Shown: one piece after another, positions 21,465 to 33,069 of the stretch
How the letters are laid out: every line of letters starts with the position of its first letter
Position numbering within the stretch: the stretch's first letter is position 1
NCBI GenBank assembly: GCA_001632435.1
Contig: KV424145.1
Coordinates: 1 to 35,471, forward strand
DNA length: 35,471 bases
Direction: 5' to 3'
DNA from: Calocera cornea HHB12733
Lineage: Eukaryota; Basidiomycota; Dacrymycetes; Dacrymycetales; Dacrymycetaceae
The notes under the pieces: generated by a model
Told to the model about the DNA's origin: nothing
The model's input: only the letters and a program-made list of their open reading frames with translations
Databases searched by the model: none
Made by a program: the position numbers and the translations under genes

Positions 21465-24194
21465 TCACTTGTCTTTCAAATGGCTGTGTAATCCCTGTAT
21501 ATCAAAACGACGCTCCTTCTCCTTCGAACACAGTCCACATTGCATCGTCTTGCTGCTCGATGGTTGCTGTGGACCCGGGGCTGTGGTAGCCTCCGGGTTG
21601 CCAGTCTGAAGCTTGATAGCCTTGGACTTAGCATGCACATGCAGAGCTCTTCGGGCAAACAGCGGCCGTGTCGTATTCCTTGGATCGTGCTCTCGTCTGT
21701 CACCCCAGGCGCCACGCAATCGTTCGACGAGGTGTGAGAACTGCATGCGATCTCTGGATCAGCAACCATGGTGCGTGAATAGTGCGCCGCTACTCACCGC
21801 TTTGGTCCAGTCCGAAAGATGGGCCGTGCACACCCCACACGTCATGGGCGTGATCAAGTCTGCCGGTGTCGCATCTTCATCCAGACCCAAGCCGTCCAAA
21901 ATTCGCTGCATGATCGTGATCCACAGCTTGCTGGCACGTACAGAAGTCGGCTTGAATGCGATGGTGCGTTCTGGGTCAGACCACGGGGGATAGCGCCCAT
22001 ACCTGACATGTCTGTGCTCCAGAAGGCTCGGCCACCGGAGCGGCTCATCACACGATGCGCAGAGGAAGACGCTCGTCGCTTTGTTCAGGTCTGGGAGAAA
22101 CTGGCCAGGCTCCGAGACCACCTCTTCGGTCGTTTCCTCAGGTTCTGGGCTCTTGCTACCCCACCCTCTGTCCTTGCGCGACTTCCTCGTGTCCTCTTCT
22201 GCCTTCCCGGGGTACGCCTCGTTCTGCGCTTTCAGGAGCATCAGCTGGAGGCTCCGCTCGATCTCGCTCAACCGCGCGCGGATCTCCGAGCCGACTGCCT
22301 CGCGATCGGGAAAGTCCTTCAGCGAGATCGGCTCCTCCCGGTCCTCCCACACTGGCCTGACACTAGGCAAGTCAAGAAAGTCCTGCGGGATGCAGAGTAC
22401 TCGTTCTTGGGAGGCAGAGATCGATCCCGAATTGGTGGTGAAGCACAAGCTATGGTAGAGGACCATGATCTCTTCCTGCCGTTGCCGCTGGAGCTTTTCT
22501 TTCTCGTGCTGTAGGCGGGCGGCCCGTTTTGCTCGCACAAACTGCTCGAGGCCAGCACGGATCTGCGACCAACCTGCAACGATATTAGCCGGCACAACAG
22601 ATGATTTGATGGTCTACACTCACTCTTCTCCGTAAGCGGCCGGTCGATCTGCAGCGATGACGGCATGGCATAGTGGCCCCAGTCCATATCGCGCTTCTCG
22701 TAGCCCAGCTCCATCAGCCTGCTTTCCACTCTAGATGCGCATCAGCTGAGCAGCATCCTCTCATATGCCAGTGAAAGACCCACGCCTCCTTCCGCTCCTT
22801 ACGGACTGCGTCCTTATCACGGCTGCTCATTACGCTCCACTCGCGCCACCACTTACTCAGCACCTTGGCACTCTTCGCGCTGCATTAGCCCTCAATCACA
22901 GCACTGTAAGCAGAACGAGCAAACCTCGCGGATCTTTACGACCCTCTCCCGTTGTGCTTCGAGCCATTTCTGGTACTCGTCCTCGTCCAGCACAGCTTGT
23001 TGCTCCTTGCTCTCAATGACGAGTCGCTCCACTGTCGGACGGTAGTAGAACATGGTCTTAGTCTCGCGCCCGTGGGAGTGAGCGCCGGCTGTCGGCGTAA
23101 GCTTAGCGCAACTCCTGAATATGAGGAAGAGGAGAAAGGGAGACGCACTATTCGTGTAAGGTACGATTTGCAAGAGCGAGAAATCCTCCAGAGTAAAGGG
23201 GTTCTTGAAGCTTCTCGCCGGGAAAACACTACCGTAATCGACGTATCAGTCCAGCGGCAAGAGAAGCAGATGAGAGAGGAAAGGGTACACACAACTGCTT
23301 CAAACAATTTTTGCACATCCGCATGCGAAGCGCAAAGTCTGGCTGCGGGCCGTTCACGGCGCTGCATGTCTATCTGTCTGGTCAGCGCACTTCTCTTCTT
23401 TGGAGCGGTGAATACGCACGTGACAGTCCCGCTCAAACAGCAACTTCGCATACTGGGGCTACTCTCCTCCATCAGCATCCCGCTCTCATGCCCCGCACAG
23501 CCAGCAAACGCCAACCGCGCGGGTATCAGCGACGCACCTCGCTGATATCTTCCGGGCAGTCCGGCAGCCCCGGGATCGTGCTCCTCGCCACCCGCCAAAT
23601 GCGCGTGGAATGGCGGGACATGAGGACCTGCCTCCAAGCGCGGGTGGTGCGTGCCATATGCAGAACATCCAGAGGGGAGAGGTGGGCGCATATCTGCGCG
23701 TAGGCGGAACAGAGGTCAGCTGCAGTACGAGAAGATGTGAAGGAGGTGGGGGACGCACCTCGAGGAACAGCTCGGTTGGTATGGAAGAGATCCGCTCCAG
23801 CTTGCCTCTATTCCCACGCCGAGTCAATGGTGCTTTCTGTTTCGCGGGCCTCTTGGCGGCTCCGTTCGCTGTGAGAGTCGTCTTGTGCTCGGGCGTCGGC
23901 ATTAGGTCGATATTATCCGCCGCAGGATCACTCGTCGACGCATATAGGTCATTCCTCAACGCTGCCTCCATACCCAGAACCGGCACCTCCTGCTCGTCCA
24001 GCTCGCCCTCTTCCAACTCCAGTTTCCGCCGTTTCGCCTTGGGCTCTGCACAGTCACACATCAAGCAGTGCATATATGCGCATAGTCTGAACCGTACCTT
24101 CCGTAGGTTCTTCTGCTGTGGTAGGCACCTGCTCAGCCTTGGGGCTCGCGGCTCTCCCTGCGGTCGCGAGAGGAGGCGTCCGGGCCCTCCTCAT
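21465..24194 (-). CDS. F-box protein with multiple CxxC zinc-finger-like motifs
   Basis: Likely substrate adaptor of an SCF ubiquitin ligase. Eleven exons are predicted: 24098-24194, 23759-24045, 23538-23693, 23420-23458, 23293-23369, 23149-23210, 22925-23088, 22784-22872, 22624-22730, 21798-22573 and 21465-21740; all phases fit and give 709 residues. The F-box spans about residues 117-165 (IPTELFLE, then ICAHLSPLDVLHMARTTRAW). Cysteine pairs follow: C192/C195 with C212/C215, a CASC...HRH motif, CGVC, and a terminal CGLC...HSH resembling a C2H2 finger. A Lys/Glu/Gln-rich helix (AARLQHEKEKLQRQRQEE) lies in the middle. This layout resembles a large F-box family expanded in mushroom-forming fungi; no specific substrate can be proposed. 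An upstream in-frame ATG at 24245 would add 17 residues. Some small-exon borders, notably at 23088/23149 and 22872/22925, were chosen to keep frame and could shift. Confidence 0.83.
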
Positions 24195-24619
24195 GCGCGG
24201 TGGGGGACGGTCTCTGAGACTTCCAATGACGTGAGCCTTGTCCATCCGACCGAAAGGAGAAGGAGGGCAACTCACGGCCTGCCGGCCCGAGTGATAACCA
24301 TCTCGTCTTGCTGAGATCTGACCCAATAAGCCCAGTAGTTTCCCGCGTCGATGACAGAGGCCGTGGTCGAGGAGATAGACAGGGCACAAGCATGGGTTTC
24401 CTGGCCCGTGCCCTCCCCGCGCTGCATGGGTTCCCCATGTGCACCGCGTCCACGAAGTCCCTACTCAGGGTCGTCGGCCTTTAGCTGCTACATAGTGTCG
24501 GCGTTTACGGTCCTCCTGGTCCAACCTCCAACCTCGAACGGATGTCTAGAAGGAGATGACTACAATACAGAGCAAAAACCACTGCTACATCATCATGCCA
24601 CCAACTGACTAACGCCTCC
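24195..24619. other. Short intergenic region between F-box and armadillo genes
   Basis: About 425 bp holding the F-box gene promoter and the 3' UTR of the upstream armadillo gene, which runs in the same direction. An open frame in the F-box phase extends upstream to 24389, so the true start could be further left on the minus strand. No repeat or obvious core promoter element was seen. Confidence 0.45.
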
Positions 24620-27544
24620 TCAAGCCTCCTCAAAGTACGCCGCGACCTTCTTGACGATCTCCCTGACCTCGAGGCTGCTCTCGACCTCCCCGCCGTCGGC
24701 CTCGCCGAGCCCACCAAGGCTCTTCCGCGCCATCCCCAGCCCACTGGCCAAGCCGGCCTTCCACCGCCCGCCATCCATCTCCCGCACCCGGCGCTCGATT
24801 CCCGCCCCGCGCAAGTCGGACTTGCCGAGCGAGGCCTGCAGGAGCGCGTGGATCACCCGGATCGCGGCGACGCGCAGGGGCTGGGTGGGCGAGGAGAGGC
24901 ACGCGAGGAGCGCGGCGAGGAACGTCGGCGACTGGTGCAGCGTCGGCGCGGGGGAGGCCTTGTACAGCTCCGGGAGGGTGTTCACCACCACGAAGAGCGC
25001 CTGCGGCACACATTCCACTCAGGCGTGCATCCGGCACCGAAAAAGAAGGAGTACATACATTCATCATAACATCGTCGGTCCCCGTGGCCATCGCCTCCTC
25101 GACGAGGGCCACAATTTCTCCCGCACCCATAGCACGCACGGTCTGCGACACGTCCGTGTCCCGGCTCGCAGCGAGGTTGCGCACCATGCTCAGCGCCTGC
25201 TCACGCACGCGAAGGTCTTCATCCCTGCACAGCCTGCCCGAACCAGTCAGCACGAGCGCGATCATCCTTCCGCTTCCCAAGCCAACCAGCGCCTGAAGAG
25301 GTTCCAGCGGTTCAAGCGCCTGAGGAAACGAACGCCTAATCGCAAAACGACACGCACTCTACAAACCTTCCCCATCCCATCAGGTCCATAACACCCTTCT
25401 TGAGCGTCCAGTCCGCGCGGTACACGAGGTTCTTCAGCACCCAAATGCCGTTCATGCGCAGGAGCGCGTCGCCCGGGTCGGTCGCGAACCGCACGAGCAC
25501 GGGCAGCGCGCCTTGTTCGGGGAGGAGCTGCGGGACATGTGAGTATGAGGATACGTACTTGGCTTTGATTGGATTGATGGGGAAGTGGGAGAGGGAGAGA
25601 GAGAGGGACGCACGTGCTGCACGGGCGAGAAGTCGGCCGAGAAGTTGCAGAGCGCTGCAAGTGCCGCGAGGAGCACGCGCCGGTCGCCCTTGACCTGCCT
25701 GAGCTCCTTCCCCCCCGTTCCTGATCCCACTTCCCCTTCCGCTTCTCCTTCGTCCCCCGCTCCCGCCTCCAGGCCCATCTCCATCTCCTCATCCCCCTCC
25801 AGCTCTAGCTTCACCGTATCCCCCTCGTCCTCCCCCTCAACCGCCAAGCCGAACCCCTCCAGCCCCTCCTCCTCCTTCACCCTCCCCTCCCTGACCACCA
25901 GCCCCAGCACGCTCCCCGCGACTCCCTCATCCACCAAGCTGCTCCTGAGTATCGCCACGCTCCTACTGAGCGCGCGCACGACCTGGCACGCGGCGTGCCT
26001 CACGCCCGGCGCCGGGTGGCTCAGGCTCGCATGGATAATCGGGAGCACGCTCGGCTTCTGCTCCGCCAGCTGCGAGCGCAGCCCCGCGTCCGGGAGGGCG
26101 AGCGAGGCGAGCGCGGTCATACATGCCTCGCGGAGGGTCACGGTGGGGAGGGGCTCTTCCCAGAGGTCGTCGAGCGAGGCTGGGGAGGCGGGGTCGATCG
26201 GCGGGAAGGCGCGGAGGAGCGTGCAGAGGGTGCGGAGGAGGCCGGTCTGGGAGGCGTGCAGCGCCCGCGGGCGGTCGTCCATCACCAGTGTAGCTGTAGC
26301 CGCATATGATCAGCAATCACACTTTCCGGCCGGGAGCCAATAGCAGAGCGGGCGTACACAAGCACCAGCACGCCCCCGCACGCACATCCCCCTCCTCCCG
26401 CTCGTCCTCCAGCACCGCCTGCAACCCCATCAGCACATTGAGCTCCAGCCCGCTCGGCGGGGGCGTCTCCCCCTCCCCCCTCCCCGCCAATCCCACAGCG
26501 GGACGGGAAGGGCGATGGCACAGCAAGGCCGTGAGCGTCCCGCATGCTGCTAGGCGCACGCGGGCCGGGCGGGAGCGCGAGAGGTCGAATATCCGCTGGG
26601 CGATCGGCGCGTGAAACCGGCCGAAGGTGGTGATGAGGCTCGGGGTCTGCGAGAGGAACGTGGCCAGCGCGTGGAGTGCTGCGATCTGCGCCTGTGCGTA
26701 CCCGTCAGCACACTGCACCTCGAGAATATGTGGAGCACCAAGAGACCTTCTCGTCACCCCCTTTGAGCATCGCGCAAAGTCGCCCGACGACCCACCCGCC
26801 TTCCTCTTTCTTCTCCCACCCGCGCTTCCCCTTAGCTGCGCTCACACGCTCCTGCTCAGGCAGCCAGGCGAGCACGGGCGCTGTCTCCTGCGCCGTGCGC
26901 AGGTGCGCAACGAGCGCGGCTATCGCCGTGGCCGCTGCTGGCCCTGCCCCAGCAGCAGCAGGCGCCGGCGCAAGCAAGGGCAGGAAGCAGTCTAAGCTAG
27001 ACAGCTCGACCAGCACCTCGAGCGCCATGTGGGCCTCTTCCCTGCCCTTGTACGCCGGCCGGCCGATCCCATATCGCGCTCCGTGGAGGGCCTCGCACAT
27101 GCATCCGACGAGGTCTGCCAGCGCCCGCGCGAGGGAGCGGGTGAGCGGGTCGGAGGCTGAGGGGTAGGGTGTACTGGGCCCGGCTTGTGGCGAGGAGGGG
27201 TCGTCCGCTGCTTGGGGGTCGGAGGAGGGCGGGGAGAGCGAGGCGCGGAGGGCGGTAAGGAGCGCTGAGAGGGCGCCGGCGTCCAGCAGGTAGGGGAGGC
27301 ATTCGACCTCCCTGCACAAGCTTCCCAGGACAGTCACCGCTTCTGCGCGCCGCTGAGTTCCCTCCCCTTCCACGTCGCTGCCGCCCTGGCCCGAGAGTGC
27401 GGACTGGGCGAGCAGGGGCAGCAAGGCCGGGAGGAGTGCGGGCTGTGAGCGGAGGAGCTGCCGCTTGAGCGAGGGCGAGCCGATGATGTCGTTCCTGATG
27501 CGCTTGAGTGTGGCCAGGTCGGGCGGCGTCGAGGGCGGGGGCAT
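24620..27544 (-). CDS. Armadillo-repeat protein, probable ARMC8/Gid5 (Vid28) homologue
   Basis: Likely substrate-receptor scaffold of the GID/CTLH ubiquitin ligase, which in yeast removes gluconeogenic enzymes when glucose returns. Exons 26747-27544, 26358-26691, 25614-26293, 25367-25527, 25059-25233 and 24620-25000 join in phase to 842 residues, between human ARMC8 and yeast Vid28 in length. The protein is almost entirely alpha-helical repeats. The C-terminal part, LLRMNGIWVLKNLVYRADW followed by LRVREQALSMVRNLAA and MMNALFVVVNTLP, is the stretch I associate with ARMC8/Vid28. An acidic, low-complexity insert of about 65 residues (25700-25900) interrupts the repeats. The second intron donor (GTACGC, 26357) was chosen because it alone keeps frame. 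The armadillo fold is certain; the GID assignment rests on recalled similarity. The start codon faces MON1 across 480 bp. Confidence 0.8.
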
Positions 27545-28024
27545 GGTTGTCTACCAGTGCTCTACAGACAAGTCAAGCAAGGACGGGACAGCGAGCAGAG
27601 ATGGCGCGAGGGCGCGAGAGATGGGCGCGGTCGTGTGGCTAACGCGGGGCAATGACCCACCCAGCGGTGGCGGTGCCCTTCATCGGCCATAAGGGCGCAG
27701 TAAAGCCGATAGGGACCCTCTCTTTCCTCGGTGGCGATGCAGAAGGCGGAAGCTTATCCCCGTTACGCCAGAGAGCGCCGACTGGGTGGCTGCTCTCAGG
27801 CTCTCGATCTGCCTGCGCAGGAACCTCCGCGAGACTGTCGACGATCTGGTTGCTCTCTGCTGCTCTCTACACATTGCGCTTTCTTATACTCAGCTTGCGG
27901 GCATGTTGCTGTGATCTCCGCTCTGGATCGGACGACGGGAATCGGCGTTTAGCGGTCTCCTTGATCGCACCTCCTGCCGACCCCTCCTCCTGCCTGCCAT
28001 CGCTTCTTGCTCCGACCCGACAGC
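27545..28024. promoter_or_regulatory. Bidirectional promoter region, armadillo (-) and MON1 (+)
   Basis: The 480 bp separate two divergent start codons. The + strand becomes CT-rich close to MON1. No TATA or CCAAT box is convincing. Co-regulation of the two genes is possible but not shown by sequence. Confidence 0.55.
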
Positions 28025-30235
28025 ATGTCCTCCCCCAGCTCCGTTCCAGCCCCCAGCACGCCCAAATCCCGCGCCTCCTCCCGCCCGCCCTCGCGCCTCC
28101 TCCCGCACCCCCCATCCACCTCCACCTCCCACACCCACCTCCCCCACACTCTCTCCCACCCCCACTCCCAACTCCTCAACACAATGCTCAACATCACCCC
28201 CTCCCGGCCCGCCTCGCCCGTCCTCCAGGGCCAAGTGCACATGCCGCCCTCGAGCTTCGTCGAGCCCAGTCTGGACTTGCAGCCCGACACAGAGCCGTCT
28301 GTGCGGAGCCGGAGCCGGAGCCGGAGCCTGGATGGGGAGGGGCTGTCCCTCTCCGATGCGCACGCGGACATGGACCTCAGCCTGGGACCGGGACTGGGAC
28401 TGGGACTGGACAGCGAGGCGCTCCTCGCGCTCGAGCCCTCGCCAGAGGAGAGCGTCATCTCCGCCTCGCCGCCCTCCTCGCACCTCACGCCCGAAGCCGT
28501 CGTCGCCTCCTCCTCCTCGACGCACGCGCACGCGCACGGACAAACACAAACACAAGCGCAGCAGGACTCAGCCTCCCACGTCCTGCGCGAGCAGCTCCGC
28601 CGCACCCTCTCCCAGCGCAGTGCCGGGTCTGCACGCTCCTCCCCGCACGGGAGGAGGCCGCACCTCGCGGACGAGCAGGCGCCCTCCTCGGCGGCGCCAG
28701 AGGACTTCCCGCCGCTCACTGCGCTTGAGGCGAGGCAGTACGAGGACCGGAAGTACTACGTGCTTACGAATGCGGGCAAGCCGGTGTTCATGAGGTAGCG
28801 CCTCGCTCCCGCACTTCTGGCCCAGCATGTACTGACGTCTGTCGCAGCCAGAAAGAAGACTCTGAGGAGGAGGCGACGAACGCGATGGGGATCATGCAAG
28901 CGCTCATATCCGTGTTCGCCGAGGACGGCGACAAGGTGCGGTCGATCACTGCGGGCGCGACGCGCATCACGTTCCTCCTCCGCTCGCCGCTGTACTACGT
29001 CTGCGTGTCCTCGTGGGGCGAGCCGGCGTCCATCGTACGCTGACCCTGTCCCCAACCCCGTACGCGCGCTGACCTTAGCCTGGTCTTGACGTGCTTTGAG
29101 CAGACAAGGACGCACCTCGAGTACCTGCACCTGCAGATCCTGAGCGCGCTCACCCTCCCGCAGCTGACGAAGCTCTTCGAGCGGCGGGGGAACTTCGACC
29201 TAGGCCGTCTTCTCACAGGCGCCGAGCCGCTCATGCGCTCCCTGCTGCGCACCGCGCAGACGTCGATGGAGACCACGCTGTCGGCGATGCAGTGCCTGCG
29301 TATGGACGTGGGCAAGCGACGCCGGGTAGGGGACGCGCTGCTGCCCCCGCCCAAGCTCTCCCTCGTCTACGCCCTCCTCCTCGCCGCCGGCCGCGTGCTG
29401 ACCCTCGTCCGCCCAAGGAAGCACAGCATCAACCCGTCGGACCTGCACCTCCTGCTCAACACGCTCGCCTCGCCCCAGCTGCTCACGCCGGACGCGGAGA
29501 GCTGGCTGCCCATCTGCCTGCCCAGGTTCAACGCGGACGGCTTCCTGTACACGTACGTCGGCGCGCTGAGCGAGGGCGTCGGCCTCGTCGGCCTCTGTGT
29601 CGAGAGGGAGGGGTGGGAGGCAATGCGCGAGTGGAGGGGCGCTGTCCAGAAGAGGCTTGAGGAGGAAGCACTGCTCCCCATGATCGAGAAGGCGGCGCTG
29701 ACGCATCCGTACTCTGTCGGTCAGTGCATCGAACGTGCATAGTCAGCCCGTGGCTTATCCTTCTGCAGTGGAACTCGGCATCCATGGCCTGCGTCATTTT
29801 GTGTACAAATCGCGCATCAACGTGCAGTTCACCCAGCCCGAGTTCGACTCCCCCTACGACACGGATATCGAGCGACGGCGGTGGGTGCTCTGCCGCCCAG
29901 TTCATGCTCACGCGCTGACACCATCATCGCAGGCTTATTACGCTGTACCAGCAAGTGCACGACGCGTTGCACGCGCGCTCGGGGCAGAAGGAGGCGCTCA
30001 CCCTGCAGTATATCCGCACGCCGCGGGAGGCGATCATGGGCTGGGTCCGTTCCTTCCCTTCCCGTCTCATCCAATTCTCACACCCATCACCCAGATAACC
30101 AAGCCGTTCGAGGTGTACCTTGCGCTCTCGCCGCATCTTCCCAAACCGGCATGCGTCAGCGCCGCTAATATGGTCGTCAATTGGGCTAAGAAGGAGGACG
30201 GGAGGCTGTTCTTGAAGGACGCGCCGGTGTTCTAG
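28025..30235 (+). CDS. mon1: MON1, Rab7/Ypt7 exchange-factor subunit
   Basis: Subunit of the Mon1-Ccz1 complex, which activates Rab7/Ypt7 on late endosomes and vacuoles for membrane fusion and autophagy. Exons 28025-28794, 28848-29034, 29104-29719, 29769-29880, 29933-30044 and 30095-30235 join in phase to 645 residues. The Ser/Pro-rich N-terminal third is disordered, with an RSRSRSRS run from a GGAGCC repeat and a GLGLGL run. The conserved part begins near residue 240 (DRKYYVLTNAGKPVF, the first longin-like domain) and continues through NAMGIMQALISVF, LLRSPLYYVCVS, LEYLHLQILSALTL, RGNFDLGRLL, SDLHLLLNTLASPQL, SWLPICLPRFNADGF and ends in the typical WAKKEDGRLFLKDAPVF. The first exon ends at an unusual donor, GTAGCG. 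Its 3' end converges on mS41, with 191 bp between the stop codons. Confidence 0.95.
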
Positions 30236-30426
30236 AGGACATTGTGTGGGACTGTGTTATTACCATCTTCCGATATACCATACATCTCTCCGATGGAGCG
30301 CCTTGTAGTCCAGTCACAGGAGATTGAACGTCTCGCCCCTCTAGCCTATCTCACCCAACAGCTTCGCCCCCATATCCTCGTCTCTGGCAACGCGAGCCAA
30401 CCCTTGCCCGCAGTAGTACATGCTGA

Positions 30427-30911
30427 TCATCGGATCTTCTTGCCATTCTGTATCTTCGGACCCCACCTACAACACCAATGAGCGCAATTCCCAGCCTCGA
30501 TGTATACTGACGTACCCTCGTATTGTCTTCTTCGGCTTCGGAGGGATCACAAACTCCTTCGGGTTCTCCCCCTGGCGGAACTTCTCGAGCGCCCAAAGCA
30601 CGTATCTGCTCATCTGTCAGCCCGTTGTCATTCGTCACAACGGTGCACGGTACGCACTTCCGCTCCTTTGGCGCCAGTCCTGCCGCCTTCATCTGTTGCC
30701 CTTGCAGCCTAAACAGCCCGTCCCAGGTCTCCACCTTGACCTTGTCGACCGCGCCGCGCCCGATCGCCTGCAGGAACTCCTCCGGCGTGGTGATGCCCAT
30801 TTCTGGCCGCGGTTTCGGGATTGGAGGCAGTACAGATGCATGCCATGACCGTGCTAGTGGTGCTGTTGGTCGGAGAAACGACCGTAGTGAGGATGTGCCG
30901 ATGAGCGACAT
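30427..30911 (-). CDS. Mitochondrial small ribosomal subunit protein mS41 (FYV4/IGR motif)
   Basis: Component of the mitochondrial ribosome small subunit. Exons 30658-30911, 30516-30605 and 30427-30466 join in phase to 127 residues. The N-terminal 25 or so residues are rich in Arg, Ser, Leu and Ala without acidic residues, as expected for a mitochondrial targeting peptide. The IGR motif is at residues 50-52 within FLQAIGRGAVDKVKVETW, followed by LFRL and the KERKYVLWALEKFRQG segment. The C terminus, RGWGPKIQNGKKIR, is reached only with the second intron at 30467-30515, which supports that choice. The unspliced open frame to 30351 would give an unrelated tail and is rejected. Confidence 0.9.
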
Positions 30912-31046
30912 TGTGGGAGAAGGAAGAGTGATGGGAGAAAGAGCGGAAGCAAATAGTTCAGAGCTGAAGGAAACTGTGGACCCTTGGAGGTTTCATCTAC
31001 AGTCGCGCAGCGATATGTTCAGGGTTGGGCAGGCCCTATCAGACCC

Positions 31047-31445
31047 GTCAGGGCTGTCAGGCCTGGCCATCTGAAAAGTCCCTGAGAAGGCCTAGTAACC
31101 ACCTGCGCCGGGTTGGCAATGCCTGTCATTTGCTCCCGGGCCAATGTCATCATGCCGCATGATGGGCTGTGCTCGGCAGGGTGTCAGGCACTGATTGCTT
31201 TGCGTCATAATATTGCACCTGACACAGCTTGGTCAGGGTTGCCAGGGCGGATAAGCGCAAGCCTGTGTGAAGTACTCTGGCAAGTACTGATTGGATGCTC
31301 ATCCGTCTTGTCAATCACTGGTCGTGTCTCTGTCAGGTCATGCAGACACGTCCAGACATGTGTCAGGTGACTTGACATAACACTCCGAACGTCAGGTGCT
31401 GCATCTACACCACCTGCCAATCCCGCGGTCACTTAGTGTCAGGTT
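31047..31445. repeat. Cluster of TGTCAGG-type motifs in the left flank of the second transposon
   Basis: Copies of GTCAGG/TGTCAGG or its complement lie near 31047, 31055, 31182, 31217 (complement), 31331, 31361, 31391 and 31438, roughly one per 50 bp. The spacing is irregular, so it is a dispersed motif array, not a tandem repeat. Subterminal motif arrays of this kind are known in CACTA-like elements. Confidence 0.7.
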
Positions 31446-31491
31446 CCATGGGACTCCGATCATGGGGTGACAATCATATATTGACTAGAAA

Positions 31492-33069
31492 CTACCACAC
31501 ATCCTTCCTCCTCCCCGCTATCTGGTTCTCCTTGCACAGCTGACGGAGCAGCTTCAAAGCGGTTCCACTACTCATGCTCTTGTGCTCCCGTCTTGCTTTG
31601 GTTTCATCCGGGAAAAGTCGCCTGGGTAGATAATCAATAAGCATGTCATGTGTCAGGTGCATCACTGACCGGTTCCATACGGCCAACACATGAGGCAAGA
31701 AGGGTGCAAAGGTGTCACTTCTAAGCACATCGACAACGGTGTTGTAGAAGAGAAGATAAGAGAAGTTCCCTTGGCCCCCAGAATGGAATTGTTCATCCGA
31801 AGAAAGCGCGAGGCGAGCCTGCCCAAAATCAGGACATGTTTCGCCGTGTCAAGCACACTTAACACACCTGCATGGCTACATAGGCAATTGCCTCGACGGT
31901 GATTTCAGTCATCTTGTGGCGTCCAGCCTTGCCCTGTCTGGCACTTCTTAACCCTTTCGGTCCTGTTGAAACCGAAAATGTAGCCACAGATGGCGAAATG
32001 AAGATGCCAATGCCCATCTGGTCTTGTGTCAGGTACTGGCATTATTCTCACATACCAATGAATCACGTACTCTCAAAAGAAATTCGTTCTCCATCAGTCC
32101 TTCCGTAAGTTTGTTCATGTTGCACTCTCTGTTCTTGTACAAGAAGAGTGGGAAATTTTCTTCGTTCGTCACGATTTCTTCCTCGACGTTCGTCTCTTCG
32201 TTAAGCTTCATGATCGGCAGGCCATCCTGAAGCTTAGCTCGACACCTTGAAGACCGATCGGTGTCAGCGGGTGATTCAGCTGAGGGTAGTCTGCTCACCC
32301 AAACTCGGGATCCTCCCACTCCTTGGCCAGGTCCACTGGACACAGATAGCGCCCTGTCATGTGGTGGTTGTACCCGCGTTCTGCCTTCCGCTTGCGATGC
32401 AGACCTTCCGTCATGCCAGAGCCCTCGACAGCTCCCAATATGTCAATGCATATCTCCTTGCATGTTGCCGTGTCGTCGGTCCGCCCGACGCAGCGGCCCA
32501 CCTCGATCTGGGGCATCATCAATGCAAGTGTCAAGTGCAACCATGGCCAGGGGCGTACCCGATTGGCAACATCAGCCAGTACTCCAGGAGTACGACTTGC
32601 AATGTGATCCTCTATTTCCGGGATCACTGTGGCAATATTCCGGTACAATTGGACACTCTCCCGAATCCTAGCCATACAGCATCAGAGACGGCCACTTGAC
32701 ACAAGGCTGGAAACGGACTCCTCGTCCTCAATGTCATTGAGGTCATCCACCTCCAAGAACTCTCTTCCATCTCTGAGAGCCTGCTCGATGTTCCCAAAGA
32801 GAGAAAAGGCTCGCCCAATGTGCTTGCCGGCATTGCGGAAGGGGCAGAATTCGGTCCTACCCCAAATTGTGTCAAGTCGTTCTGAAAGGGTTAAAGGACA
32901 CCTACCTTGGTCGCTTGGAAGCATCTAGCAAGTCGGCTTGTTGGAGCTTCCTCTTGGCAGCCTGACGTGCGAAGGCTGCCGTGGGAGACGATGGCGGAAG
33001 GGGAGACGACAAGTCTCCTGGGGAGGAGGAGACCAGTGTGGAGCTAGGAGGGACGGGGGTAGATGACAT
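31492..33069 (-). CDS. DUF6698-like protein linked to a Plavaka transposon, 407 aa
   Basis: Exons on the minus strand are 32906-33069, 32719-32856, 32559-32667, 32299-32507, 32071-32245, 31868-32017, 31670-31818 and 31492-31621, giving 407 residues with all phases consistent. The sequence agrees with what I recall as DUF6698, a basidiomycete family of unknown function: IGRAFSLFGNIEQALRDGRE, KAERGYNHHMTGRYLCPVD, NFPLFLYKNRECNMNKLTEG, GIGIFISPSVAT, EAIAYVAMQARLALSS and a VLAVWNRRLFPD ending. The N terminus is Ser/Pro-rich with a basic AKRKLQQADLLDASKR stretch. No catalytic motif is apparent. Its divergence from a transposase and shared motif suggest a DNA-binding or regulatory accessory role, which is inferred. 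The donor of the second intron (GTCCGT, 32718) is unusual; a GT three codons later breaks the frame. Confidence 0.78.

Noticed and set aside
30351..30426. Unspliced extension of the mS41 frame to 30351
   Set aside because: The spliced form restores a conserved-looking RGWGPKIQNGKKIR ending with canonical GT-AG introns; the read-through tail is unlike the family.
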